Part shown: positions 7,050 to 14,545 of the stretch, one piece after another
How the letters are laid out: each line of letters opens with the position of its first letter
Numbering within the stretch: position 1 is the first letter of the stretch
NCBI RefSeq assembly: GCF_014650675.1
Contig: NZ_BMVK01000030.1
Coordinates: 1 to 34,341, forward strand
Origin: Streptomyces anulatus
Lineage (GTDB): Bacteria > Actinomycetota > Actinomycetes > Streptomycetales > Streptomycetaceae
Length of the DNA: 34,341 bases
Reading direction: 5' to 3'
The notes under the pieces: generated by a model
Told to the model about the DNA's origin: nothing
The model's database searches: none
Seen by the model: only the letters and a program-made list of their open reading frames with translations
Program-made: the position numbers and the translations under genes

Positions 7050-8285
7050 CTACGGCTTGAGGTTCTCGCCGTCGATGCCGAGGCCGGGGAGGAGCCCCGG
7101 AAGGAGCGGAGGCAGGGTGACGTCCGGGGCGGCCGGTGCGCTGGGCCGGCCTTCGGGGGAGGGCGGGGTGAGGCCGTCCGTCGGGAGGTCGTCCAGCAGG
7201 CCGTCCGTGCCGCCGCCCAGCAGGCCGTCCTCCGGGGTGGTGTCGGTGGAGCCCGACGAGCCGGAGGGCTCGGGGCCGGTGCTGCCGTCGGTGCGGCCTC
7301 CGGGCTTCTCGGGGGAGGCCGGAGGCGCGGGGGCATCGGTCCGGGACGAGCCGGTGCCCGGGGAGGTGGGGGTGTCGGCGCGTCCGGAGCCCTTGTCCTC
7401 GCCCGGCGGGCGGGGGAGGAGGGACTGGAGCGGTGCGACTTCGTCCTCTATGGCGTCGAAGACGGAGCTGACCTCGTCGCGGACGTCGGTGAGCTGGACG
7501 GGCAGCCGGTCGCGGAGGCTGCTCCAGGCGTCGCGGTGGGAGCGGGAGAAGGTGTCGAGGGTCTGGATGGGGCCGATCGCTCCGTCGCGCTGGTAGGCGG
7601 AGTGGAGCAGCCGGTGGCCCTCGGAGGCGTCGTGGGACATGCCGTTGAGCGCGCGTCTGACGGCGCCGAGGGATTCGTGGTCCAGTGCGCCGGAGCGGCC
7701 GCGCTCCATGAGCCTGCGGGCCTCGCTGAGCCGGGTGGAGGCCTGGTCGAGATAGACCTCGCCGCGGTCGGCGTCGCCCTTGGCCATGCCGAGGCTGATG
7801 TCCTCCATCCCGCGTTTCAGTCCGTAGAGCGAATCACCGGGGAGGGCGTCGGAGCTGGCGGCTGCCACGCCGCCGAACGCTCCCGCGGCCACGCCGACGG
7901 TGAGCCCGCCGGCAGTGAGGCCTTTCGCCCAGCGTGAGCGGGGTCGCAATTTCCGCAGTGGTGAGGCCCGGTGGGCCCCCTTGCCCCGTTGTACGGGCAC
8001 CGTAGGGCCCGTGGACGCGCCGCCCTCGGCGAACATGGTCTCCATGGCCGCGACGAGCTGGGCTCGCTGCACCATTTTGACCTCGGGGTCCAACTGCGGC
8101 TTCGGTAGCTCACCGAGGCCGTTCGCCAGGGCCAACAGCGGTCCGCGGTCGGCCTGGTCGGCCGGCTCCGCGGGCTGTACGGCCGCCGCACCCTGGGGGG
8201 TTGTTCTTCCAGGGCCTGGGCGAAGGCGTTCGCCCGCCGGTGTGCCGAAACGTTTGCGATCACTGGCGGCACCTCCTCTCGTCAT
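7050..8285 (-). CDS. rsbN: RsbN, membrane anti-sigma factor for sigma-BldN
   Basis: A 411-residue protein with a ~118-residue cytoplasmic N-terminal part (including LALANGLGELPKPQLDPEVK, the likely sigma-binding segment). One transmembrane helix follows at about 119-144 (WAKGLTAGGLTVGVAAGAFG), then an extracytoplasmic DUF5667-type helical domain beginning DALPGDSLYGLKRGMED, and a long Pro/Ser/Gly/Asp-rich C-terminal tail. In S. venezuelae, RsbN encoded next to bldN binds and inhibits sigma-BldN, delaying chaplin and rodlin expression. ATG 8285 was chosen because GGGGAG lies 9 nt upstream. It is downstream of bldN in the same direction with a 189-bp gap containing a candidate sigma-BldN promoter, which would form a negative feedback loop. 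Confidence 0.93.
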   Translation of the reverse strand: MTRGGAASDRKRFGTPAGERLRPGPGRTTPQGAAAVQPAEPADQADRGPLLALANGLGELPKPQLDPEVKMVQRAQLVAAMETMFAEGGASTGPTVPVQRGKGAHRASPLRKLRPRSRWAKGLTAGGLTVGVAAGAFGGVAAASSDALPGDSLYGLKRGMEDISLGMAKGDADRGEVYLDQASTRLSEARRLMERGRSGALDHESLGAVRRALNGMSHDASEGHRLLHSAYQRDGAIGPIQTLDTFSRSHRDAWSSLRDRLPVQLTDVRDEVSSVFDAIEDEVAPLQSLLPRPPGEDKGSGRADTPTSPGTGSSRTDAPAPPASPEKPGGRTDGSTGPEPSGSSGSTDTTPEDGLLGGGTDGLLDDLPTDGLTPPSPEGRPSAPAAPDVTLPPLLPGLLPGLGIDGENLKP

Positions 8286-8393
8286 GACGGTCGACTCCCC
8301 TGGCGGTCCGGAAGGTTGCACACCTTGAGCGTTTCCACTCGATGGAGTGAGTGGCTACGGACAGGGGGTGACGACAGGGGGCCTGCAACCGGC

Positions 8394-8422
8394 ACAACGA
8401 GGCGCTCGGCACTTGGGTTACG
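8394..8422 (-). promoter_or_regulatory. Candidate sigma-BldN promoter of rsbN
   Basis: On the minus strand, CGTAAC (8422-8417) and CGTTGT (8399-8394) are separated by 17 nt. I recall the sigma-BldN consensus as CGTAAC, about 16 nt, CGTTGA, so the -35 is exact and the -10 matches five of six. It would start transcription ~100 nt before the rsbN ATG. Confidence 0.7.
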
Positions 8423-8474
8423 CGCGAAAGATGATCGGACCAGTGCGTGACGGGACGGTCACGCAGAGGTCGGA

Positions 8475-9251
8475 TCAGCGGGCGTCGTCCGGCAGGAGTC
8501 GGGCGAGCGTCCGTACGGCTCGGTACTGGAGGGTCTTGATCGCGCCCTCGTTCTTGCCCATCACCCGGGCGGTCTCCGCGACCGAGAGGCCTTGGAGGAA
8601 CCGCAGGGTCACGCACTCCTGCTGCTGGGGGTTGAGTCGCCGCACGGCCTGGAGCAGTGCGGCGTTGGAGAGGGACTCCAGGACGGAGTCCTCGGGGCTG
8701 CGCGCCACCTCGTTGGCGTCGAGCATTTCGCCGGTGGTCACTTCCAGCCGGAAGCGACTGGATTTGAAGTGGTCGGCGACCAGGTTGCGAGCGATCGTGA
8801 CCAGCCAGGCGCCGAAGTCGCGGCCCTGCCAGGTGAACGTGGAGATACGGCGCAGCGCGCGGAGGAAGGTCTCGCTGGTGAGGTCCTCCGCGGTCGCCTT
8901 GCCGCCCACGCGGTAGTAGATGTACCGGTACACGGTGTCGCTGTACTGGTCGTACAGGCGGCCGAAGGCATCCGCCTCACCGGCCTGTGCGCGCTCGACG
9001 AGATCCATCATGCGCGCGCTGTCGCTGTCGGCGGTGGGACGGCGGACGGTCGACGTGGTCGAGGCGGCGCGGGTGCCGCGTCTTCCGACCGCCGCACTGC
9101 GTTCGGCCAGTGCGTAGCAAGGGCCGGCAGGTGCAGGGGTGGCAAATGCGGGGACGGCGTACGCGGTGGGGACGAAGCCGCGCAAGCGGTCAATGACCGA
9201 TGCACGCAGCGTAGCCAGGCCCGAGGCGTCAACCCCGACGTGTGGGTACAC
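8475..9251 (-). CDS. bldN: BldN, developmental ECF sigma factor (pro-protein)
   Basis: A 258-residue ECF sigma factor. Residues 1 to ~85 are an N-terminal extension (MYPHVGVDASGLATL and an Ala/Pro/Arg-rich stretch) not found in ordinary ECF sigmas. This is the pro-sequence that is removed from sigma-BldN in S. coelicolor. Sigma region 2 is at about 96-165 (AFGRLYDQYSDTVYRYI, AEDLTSETFLRAL), and region 4 at about 197-250 (RRLNPQQQECVTLRFLQGLS, then GKNEGAIKTLQYRAVR). The start is GTG 9251 with GGGAG 4 nt upstream. Sigma-BldN drives bldM, chaplin and rodlin genes during aerial hypha formation; its gene is a BldD target, and two weak BldD-like boxes lie upstream. Confidence 0.95.
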   Translation of the reverse strand: MYPHVGVDASGLATLRASVIDRLRGFVPTAYAVPAFATPAPAGPCYALAERSAAVGRRGTRAASTTSTVRRPTADSDSARMMDLVERAQAGEADAFGRLYDQYSDTVYRYIYYRVGGKATAEDLTSETFLRALRRISTFTWQGRDFGAWLVTIARNLVADHFKSSRFRLEVTTGEMLDANEVARSPEDSVLESLSNAALLQAVRRLNPQQQECVTLRFLQGLSVAETARVMGKNEGAIKTLQYRAVRTLARLLPDDAR

Positions 9252-9652
9252 GGGACTCCCAGAGGCAGAGCTTCCATCACGAGCAGTTCGAAAAACGTCA
9301 CCCGTGGTAGCGAGTGGCGGTCTCCGTGATGCGTCTGAGGAGAATAACGCTTCGTGCAGGCAGCGCTACACCCAGTTGTCTAAATCACCGGTTCCGTCGT
9401 TTCTGTTATCGCTAAGTGACGTATCAAGTAGCACATGGTGACCGTTTATTGATCGGATTACTTCGTGATCTGCCTACGGGGGCGACGGGTTGTGGCCGGG
9501 CACCGACAATCCGGCTGGCCGGAGGGGGCGTCGCCCGCGTCGGCGGACCGGCTCGCGAACGGATGTCCGGCTCCGGGCGTGGCTGCGCCCCGTGGCCGTT
9601 CGCGGAGGGCGGGCACGGGGCGCGGAGGGTGCGGAAGGGGCGGGGGCCCGGG
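9252..9652 (-). promoter_or_regulatory. 401-bp bldN upstream region with candidate BldD boxes
   Basis: I see no gene here; this should hold the bldN promoter. Against the BldD consensus as I recall it (TnACnC, A/T, GnGTnA), 9428-9442 read on the minus strand (GTCACCATGTGCTAC) matches 7 of 9 fixed positions. Bases 9298-9312 on the plus strand (GTCACCCGTGGTAGC) match 6 of 9. Bases 9252-9480 are distinctly more AT-rich than their surroundings; 9481-9652 are GC-rich and hold a structured repeat. No confident -10/-35 pair is visible. Confidence 0.45.
9554..9604. repeat. Nested inverted repeat, possible terminator of the HAD-IB gene
   Basis: An outer 9-bp stem (CGCGAACGG, 9554-9562, with 9596-9604) encloses an inner 5-bp stem (GGGCG 9575-9579 with CGCCC 9586-9590). 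It lies 48 bp past the stop of the minus-strand HAD-IB gene and upstream of bldN, so it may insulate bldN from read-through. Confidence 0.45.
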
Positions 9653-10612
9653 TCAGCGGCGGCGGCGGTGCAGGGCGACGGCGGCGGCGGTGCCGCCCGC
9701 GAGCGCGCCGACCCCGGCGGCGGCCGGGATGCCGACCTTGGCGGCCTTGCGGCCGGTGCGGTAGTCGCGCAGCCGCCAGTCGCGGGCGCGGGCGTACTTG
9801 CGGAGCTTGGTGTCCGGGTTGATCGCGTAGGGGTGGCCGACCAGCGAGAGCATGGGGATGTCGTTGTGCGAGTCGCTGTAGGCGGCGCAGCGCTCCAGGT
9901 CCAGGCCCTCGGCGGCGGCCAGCGCGCGGACGGCCTCGGCCTTGGCGGGGCCGTGCAGGGGTTCGCCGACCAGCCGGCCGGTGTAGACGCCGTCGACCGA
10001 TTCGGCGACGGTGCCGAGCGCGCCGGTCAGGCCGAGGCGGCGGGCGATGATGGTGGCGGTCTCCACGGGGGCGGCGGTGACCAGCCAGACCTTCTGCCCG
10101 GCGTCCAGGTGGGCCTGGGCCAGGGCGCGGGTGCCGGGCCAGATGCGGTCGGCCATGTACTCGTCGTAGATCTCCTCGCCGATGGACATCAGCTCGGAGA
10201 CGCGGTGGCCCTTGACGATGGACAGGGCGCTGTCGCGGGCGTCCTGCATGTGTTCGGGGTCCTCGACGCCGGCCAGCCGGAACCAGGCCTGCTGCCAGGC
10301 GAACCGGGTGAGCTCGCGGCGCTCGAAGAACTTCCGCTTGTAGAGGCCGCGGCCGAAGTGGAAGATCGCGGCGCCCTGCATGACGGTGTTGTCGAGGTCG
10401 AAGAAGGCGGCGGCGCGGTCGTCCCCGGCGACGGGGAACGCGGGCTCCTCGGGAGGCGTCGCGTCCGCTTCTTCCGGGGCCTTGGTCAGGAGGGTGGATT
10501 CGTCGTCGGCGGCCGAGGTCTTGCGCGCGGCCTCGGCGGCGGCCTCGCCTGCCAGGACGCTCCGTGCGGTAGCGGAACGCCTACGGGGTGTGAGCCATCC
10601 AAGAGCGGCCAT
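9653..10612 (-). CDS. HAD-IB family phosphatase with C-terminal hydrophobic segment
   Basis: A 319-residue SerB/CicA-like HAD-IB hydrolase. The first ~65 residues are a disordered Ala/Glu-rich extension. Motif I is FFDLDNTVMQG (Asp72, Asp74), motif II is in WLVTAAP, the motif III Lys is in HGPAKAEAV, and motif IV is YSDSHNDIPML. The C-terminus ends in a Gly/Ala-rich hydrophobic stretch (VGIPAAAGVGALAGG) followed by an Arg cluster, a possible membrane anchor. The substrate is unknown; relatives act on phosphoserine or lysophosphatidate. ATG 10612 lacks a Shine-Dalgarno sequence but is 6 nt after TATGCT, so it is probably leaderless. It is divergent from the glutaredoxin gene. Confidence 0.88.
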   Translation of the reverse strand: MAALGWLTPRRRSATARSVLAGEAAAEAARKTSAADDESTLLTKAPEEADATPPEEPAFPVAGDDRAAAFFDLDNTVMQGAAIFHFGRGLYKRKFFERRELTRFAWQQAWFRLAGVEDPEHMQDARDSALSIVKGHRVSELMSIGEEIYDEYMADRIWPGTRALAQAHLDAGQKVWLVTAAPVETATIIARRLGLTGALGTVAESVDGVYTGRLVGEPLHGPAKAEAVRALAAAEGLDLERCAAYSDSHNDIPMLSLVGHPYAINPDTKLRKYARARDWRLRDYRTGRKAAKVGIPAAAGVGALAGGTAAAVALHRRRR

Positions 10613-10618
10613 GCCGTG

Positions 10619-10624
10619 AGCATA
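10619..10624 (-). promoter_or_regulatory. Candidate -10 element (TATGCT) of the HAD-IB gene
   Basis: On the minus strand, TATGCT lies exactly 6 nt before the ATG at 10612, the spacing expected for a transcript starting at the start codon. No -35 is evident. Confidence 0.5.
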
Positions 10625-10747
10625 GCCAGTCCGTCCGCGCCTGCCCGACCTGCCGCGATGCGTGGGCGTGAACGCTGCGGGTCGGAATGGTGAATCGGTT
10701 GATTCCGGGCGGTCCGGGGTGGTGGCCGGCGGGCGCAGAATGAAGGC

Positions 10748-11038
10748 ATGAGCGCTCTGCTGCGACGTAAGAGGAAGAAGCCCGCCGAGCGGGTGGTCAC
10801 GCTGGTGGGGAAGCCCGGGTGCCATCTGTGCGAGGACGCGCGGGCGGTGGTGAGCGCGGTCTGCGAGGAGACCGGTGCGTCGTGGGTGGAGAAGGACATC
10901 ACCGAGGACGAGGAGCTGTACAAGGAGTACTGGGAGCAGATTCCTGTGGTGCTGATCGATGACGAACAGCACACGTTCTGGCGCGTGGACCCGGCGAGGC
11001 TGCGCAAGGCGCTGGGTGCGGACGCGAAACCCGGTTAA
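10748..11038 (+). CDS. Glutaredoxin-like protein (DUF836 type)
   Basis: A 96-residue thioredoxin-fold protein. A basic N-terminus (LLRRKRKKPAERV) precedes the first beta strand. The redox motif is GKPGCHLCED (Cys25, Cys28), followed by the cis-proline segment QIPVVLIDDE. Members of this short family reduce disulfides or act as small thiol carriers; a specific partner is not known. It starts at ATG 10748, with CAGAAT 6 nt before (close to TAnnnT) and GAAGG 1-2 nt before, so leaderless initiation is possible. It sits directly upstream of the redox regulator rex but is separated by 257 bp with its own Rex operator and promoter. Confidence 0.9.
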   Translation: MSALLRRKRKKPAERVVTLVGKPGCHLCEDARAVVSAVCEETGASWVEKDITEDEELYKEYWEQIPVVLIDDEQHTFWRVDPARLRKALGADAKPG

Positions 11039-11160
11039 CATTGTGGGCGTTTTGGGTGGCCTCGGGGGCTTGGCTGTGAGGAGTGTGTACTGCTTTGCCC
11101 CCTTCGAGGCTGCAACGGGCTGATGCGGTCCCCGGTTCCGGGATCGCGCGGGGAAGTTGC

Positions 11161-11174
11161 GTGACCCCGGTCAC
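11161..11174. promoter_or_regulatory. Crp-like palindrome upstream of rex
   Basis: GTGACC-CC-GGTCAC is a perfect inverted repeat. It satisfies both the GTGA-N6-TCAC core of Crp sites and the GTG-N6-GNCAC form reported for Streptomyces Crp (from memory). It ends 1 nt before a TTGACC (11176-11181) that could be the -35 of the rex promoter. Confidence 0.45.
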
Positions 11175-11199
11175 TTTGACCAGACAAAACGGACACCAT

Positions 11200-11221
11200 C
11201 TTTGTGCACGCGTTCACAAAG
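11200..11221. promoter_or_regulatory. Rex operator (ROP)
   Basis: CTTTGTGCACG and CGTTCACAAAG form a 22-bp inverted repeat with a single mismatched pair (C11207/T11214). It is one base from the Streptomyces ROP core TGTGAACGCGTTCACA. It lies 75 bp before the rex start, where Rex autoregulates rex-hemACD in S. coelicolor: Rex binds when NADH/NAD+ is low and releases on NADH binding. Confidence 0.95.
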
Positions 11222-11295
11222 ACATAGCCTGCATTCGACGGGGCGGTCCTGGGACATACGGCCGCCTGCAGCCCCGCTCATCCCGCAGGAGCACC

Positions 11296-12057
11296 GTGGC
11301 AACTGGCCGAACTCACCGACCGGCGACCCGTAGCCGAGGAATTCCCGAGGCCACCGTCGCCCGACTTCCGTTGTATCTGCGCGCCCTGACCGCGCTCTCC
11401 GAGCGATCGGTGCCCACGGTCTCCTCCGAGGAGCTGGCCACGGCCGCCGGGGTCAACTCGGCGAAGCTGCGCAAGGACTTCAGTTACCTGGGGTCCTACG
11501 GCACCCGCGGTGTCGGGTACGACGTCGAGTATCTCGTCTACCAGATCTCGCGCGAGCTCGGGCTCACCCAGGACTGGCCGGTCGCCATCGTCGGCATCGG
11601 TAACCTCGGCGCGGCCCTCGCCAACTACGGCGGCTTCGCCTCGCGCGGCTTCCGGGTCGCGGCGCTGATCGACGCGGACCCCGCCATGGCCGGTACGCCG
11701 GTGGCCGGGATCGCCGTCCAGCACACGGACGACCTGGACCGGATCATCAGCGACAACGGTGTGTCCATCGGCGTGATCACCACCCCGCCCGGCGCGGCCC
11801 AGCAGGTCTGCGACCGGCTCGTCGCCGCCGGTGTGACCTCCATCCTGAACTTCGCGCCGACCGTGCTGTCGGTGCCCGAGGGCGTCGACGTGCGCAAGGT
11901 CGACCTCTCCATCGAGCTCCAGATCCTCGCGTTCCACGAGCAGCGCAAGGCCGGCGAGGACTCCGCCGCCGAGGACGAGGGCGCGCCCCCGATGCGGGCC
12001 ACGCCCACGAGCCGGAAGGGACCTGACGGGGACATGCCCGCCGTGATGCCGGCATGA
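11296..12057 (+). CDS. rex: Rex, NADH/NAD+-sensing redox repressor
   Basis: A 253-residue protein. It has an N-terminal winged helix (about 15-85: IPEATVARLPLYLRAL, then NSAKLRKDFSYLGSYGTRG) that binds the operator, and a Rossmann domain (IVGIGNLGAALANYGGF, glycine motif at 100-105; acidic LIDADP near 125-129) that senses NADH. A C-terminal helix (LSIELQILAFHEQRK) swaps into the partner subunit. The start is GTG 11296 with CAGGAG 5 nt upstream, matching the known Rex N-terminus. It is the first gene of the rex-hemA-hemC-hemD operon; its TGA overlaps the hemA ATG by 4 bases. In S. coelicolor, Rex controls cydABCD and nuo as well as this operon. Confidence 0.97.
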   Translation: MATGRTHRPATRSRGIPEATVARLPLYLRALTALSERSVPTVSSEELATAAGVNSAKLRKDFSYLGSYGTRGVGYDVEYLVYQISRELGLTQDWPVAIVGIGNLGAALANYGGFASRGFRVAALIDADPAMAGTPVAGIAVQHTDDLDRIISDNGVSIGVITTPPGAAQQVCDRLVAAGVTSILNFAPTVLSVPEGVDVRKVDLSIELQILAFHEQRKAGEDSAAEDEGAPPMRATPTSRKGPDGDMPAVMPA

Positions 12058-13562
12058 GCCTCCTCGTCGTCGGACTGAGCCACCGCAGCGCCCCCGTCTC
12101 CGTACTGGAGCGGGCCTCCCTCGCTGTCGAGACCCAGGCCAAGCTGCTCCAGGACACCCTCGCCGCGGAACCCGCGACCGAGGCGGCCGTGCTGGCCACC
12201 TGCAACCGCATCGAGCTGTACGCCGACGTGGACAAGTTCCACGCGGGCGTCGCCGAGCTGTCCACCCTGCTCGCCCAGCACAGCGGCGTCGGGCTCGAGG
12301 AGCTCACTCCGTATCTCTATGTGCACTACGAGGACCGGGCCGTCCACCACCTCTTCTCGGTGGCCTGCGGTCTCGACTCGATGGTCGTCGGCGAGGGGCA
12401 GATCCTCGGCCAGATCAAGGACGCGCTCGCGCGCGGCCAGGAGCTGCACACCGCCGGACGGCTGCTGAACGACCTCTTCCAGCAGGCCCTGCGGGTCGGT
12501 AAGCGCGCCCACAGCGAGACCGGGATCGACCGGGCCGGGCAGTCGCTCGTCACCTTCGGGCTCCAGCAGCTCGCCGCCGGGGCCGACCCCGAGCGCTGGG
12601 CCGACGGCAAGCGCGCCCTGGTCATCGGCGCTGGATCCATGTCCTCGCTGGCCGCCGCGACCCTCGCCCGCACCGGCGTCGCCGACATCGTCGTCGCCAA
12701 CCGGACCCGCTCCCGCGCGGACCGCCTGGTGGAGATCCTCCAGCAGGGCGACGACACCGCGGTGCGCGCCCGGGCCGTCGAGATGTCCGCGGTCGGTGAC
12801 GAACTGACACGTGCCGACATCGTCGTCTCCTGCACCGGTTCCACGGGCCTCGTGCTCACCGCCGACGCCCTCGCCGACGCGCTGGGCGTGACCCTGGACG
12901 CTGCGCCCGAGCGGCCGGCGGTCACCGTCACCCCGGCCCCGGCCGACGTCGACCAGCACGCCGCCTGGGTGGAGAACGGTTCCGCCGCCTCCGCCGCGCA
13001 GGCAGGTCCGGCGACGGCGCTGCGCCGGGTCACCGTGCCCGCCCAGTCGACCGGCCCGGTCCGGCTCGCCCTGCTCGACCTCGCCATGCCGAGGGACATC
13101 GACGGCGCCGCCCACCGCATCGACGGTGTGCGCCTCGTCGACATCGAGTCGCTCGCCGAGGCGTCCGCCGACGCCCCGATGGCCGCCGATGTGGACCGGG
13201 TCCGCACCATCGTGTCCGACGAGGTGGCCGCCTTCGGCGCCGCCCAGCGCGCCGCGCACGTCGCCCCGACCGTGGTCGCCCTGCGCACCATGGCCGCCGG
13301 CGTGGTCGCCGGCGAGATCGCCCGGCTGGACGGCCGCCTTCCCGACCTGGACGAGAAGCAGCGCGCCGAGATCACCCAGACCGTGCGCCGCGTCGTCGAC
13401 AAGCTCCTGCACGCGCCCACCGTGCGGGTCAAGCAGCTCGCCAGCGAGCCCGGCGGCGCCGGGTACGCGGACGCGCTGCGAGAACTCTTCGACCTCGACC
13501 CGCAGACGGTGGCCGCCGTCTCCCGGGCAGACCTGAACGACCCGAATAGAGGGCGGTCATGA
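12054..13562 (+). CDS. hemA: Glutamyl-tRNA reductase
   Basis: A 502-residue enzyme reducing glutamyl-tRNA(Glu) to glutamate-1-semialdehyde with NADPH, the first committed step of C5-pathway haem synthesis. The catalytic Cys50 is in ATCNRIELY, GEGQILGQIKDA follows at 113-125, the Rossmann glycine motif is VIGAGSMS (190-197), and the C-terminal dimerisation helix covers about 400-480. Between ADIVVSCTGSTG and LALLDLAMPRD there is an insertion of roughly 55 residues (about 279-335), rich in Ala, Pro, Val and Thr, not found in enterobacterial HemA. Both ends overlap neighbours by 4 bases (ATGA), implying coupled translation within rex-hemACD. Confidence 0.97.
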   Translation: MSLLVVGLSHRSAPVSVLERASLAVETQAKLLQDTLAAEPATEAAVLATCNRIELYADVDKFHAGVAELSTLLAQHSGVGLEELTPYLYVHYEDRAVHHLFSVACGLDSMVVGEGQILGQIKDALARGQELHTAGRLLNDLFQQALRVGKRAHSETGIDRAGQSLVTFGLQQLAAGADPERWADGKRALVIGAGSMSSLAAATLARTGVADIVVANRTRSRADRLVEILQQGDDTAVRARAVEMSAVGDELTRADIVVSCTGSTGLVLTADALADALGVTLDAAPERPAVTVTPAPADVDQHAAWVENGSAASAAQAGPATALRRVTVPAQSTGPVRLALLDLAMPRDIDGAAHRIDGVRLVDIESLAEASADAPMAADVDRVRTIVSDEVAAFGAAQRAAHVAPTVVALRTMAAGVVAGEIARLDGRLPDLDEKQRAEITQTVRRVVDKLLHAPTVRVKQLASEPGGAGYADALRELFDLDPQTVAAVSRADLNDPNRGRS

Positions 13563-14545
13563 CCGACAACTCATCCCCGGGCGCGCGGAACTCCGCGCCG
13601 CTCCGGCTGGGAACCCGGCGCAGCAAGCTCGCCATGGCCCAGTCCGGACTTGTCGCCGAGGCGGTTCGCGAGGTGACCGGGCGCGCCGTCGAGCTCGTCG
13701 AGATCACCACGTACGGGGACACCTCCCGCGAGCACCTGGCGCAGATCGGCGGCACCGGCGTGTTCGTCGCGGCCCTGCGCGAGGCGCTGGCGCGCGGCGA
13801 GGTGGACTTCGCCGTCCACTCGCTCAAGGACCTGCCGACCGGCCAGCCCGACGACCTCGTGCTGGCGGCCGTGCCGCAGCGCGAGGACCCGCGCGACGCC
13901 CTGATCGCCCGGGACGGGCTGACCTTCGAGCAGCTGCCCGACGGCGCCCGCATCGGCACCGGTTCGCCGCGCCGTATGGCGCAGCTCAACGCGTACGCCC
14001 GTTCCCACGGACTGCGGATCGAGACCGTCCCCATCCGGGGCAACGTCGATACGCGGATCGGGTTCGTGCGCGACGGGGAGCTCGACGCGGTGGTTCTCGC
14101 CGCCGCCGGGCTCAGCCGTCTCGGCCGGAGCGGTGAGGTGACCGAGTTCCTGCCGGTCGACACCGTCCTGCCCGCTCCCGGCCAGGGAGCACTGGCGATC
14201 GAGTGCGCCGCGTCCAGCGCCGACCTCGCCGCCGCGCTCGCCGAGCTCGACGACCCGTACACCCGGGCCGCCGTGACCGCCGAGCGTGCCCTGCTCGCCG
14301 CCCTGGAGGCCGGCTGCTCCGCACCTGTGGGTGCGCTGGCCGACCTCCTGGTCGACGGACAGGTTGTCAACGAACTGCGCCTGCGCGGAGTCGTCGGTAC
14401 CACCGACGGTTCCTCGCTCGTACAGCTGTCCACCACCGGTCCCGTCCCCACGTCGCACGACGACGCGGCGGCCCTCGGTCGCGAACTCGCGGCCGAGATG
14501 CTCGCCAAGGGTGCGGCCGGTCTTATGGGGGAGCGAGCACTTTGA
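13559..14545 (+). CDS. hemC: Porphobilinogen deaminase (hydroxymethylbilane synthase)
   Basis: A 328-residue cytosolic enzyme that polymerises four porphobilinogens into hydroxymethylbilane. Visible elements are LGTRRSKLAMAQ at the N-terminus, HSLKDLP with catalytic Asp91, IGTGSPRRMAQL, the PIRGNVDTR substrate-binding arginines, LPAPGQGALAIE, and Cys253 in EAGCSAPVG, which carries the dipyrromethane cofactor by thioether. All catalytic residues are intact. The ATG overlaps the hemA stop and the TGA overlaps the hemD TTG, each by 4 bases, so synthesis of the three Hem proteins should be stoichiometrically linked and under Rex control. Confidence 0.97.
   Translation: MTDNSSPGARNSAPLRLGTRRSKLAMAQSGLVAEAVREVTGRAVELVEITTYGDTSREHLAQIGGTGVFVAALREALARGEVDFAVHSLKDLPTGQPDDLVLAAVPQREDPRDALIARDGLTFEQLPDGARIGTGSPRRMAQLNAYARSHGLRIETVPIRGNVDTRIGFVRDGELDAVVLAAAGLSRLGRSGEVTEFLPVDTVLPAPGQGALAIECAASSADLAAALAELDDPYTRAAVTAERALLAALEAGCSAPVGALADLLVDGQVVNELRLRGVVGTTDGSSLVQLSTTGPVPTSHDDAAALGRELAAEMLAKGAAGLMGERAL

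Noticed and set aside
4601..7336. 911-codon minus-strand open frame opposite the SDR and acyltransferase genes
   Set aside because: Composition is typical of antisense GC-rich frames (Arg, Pro, His), it runs through a terminator, and both plus-strand genes have clear family motifs and ribosome-binding sites.
9416..10693. 425-codon plus-strand open frame opposite the HAD-IB gene
   Set aside because: Gly/Ala/Val-rich antisense product; the minus strand carries all four HAD motifs.
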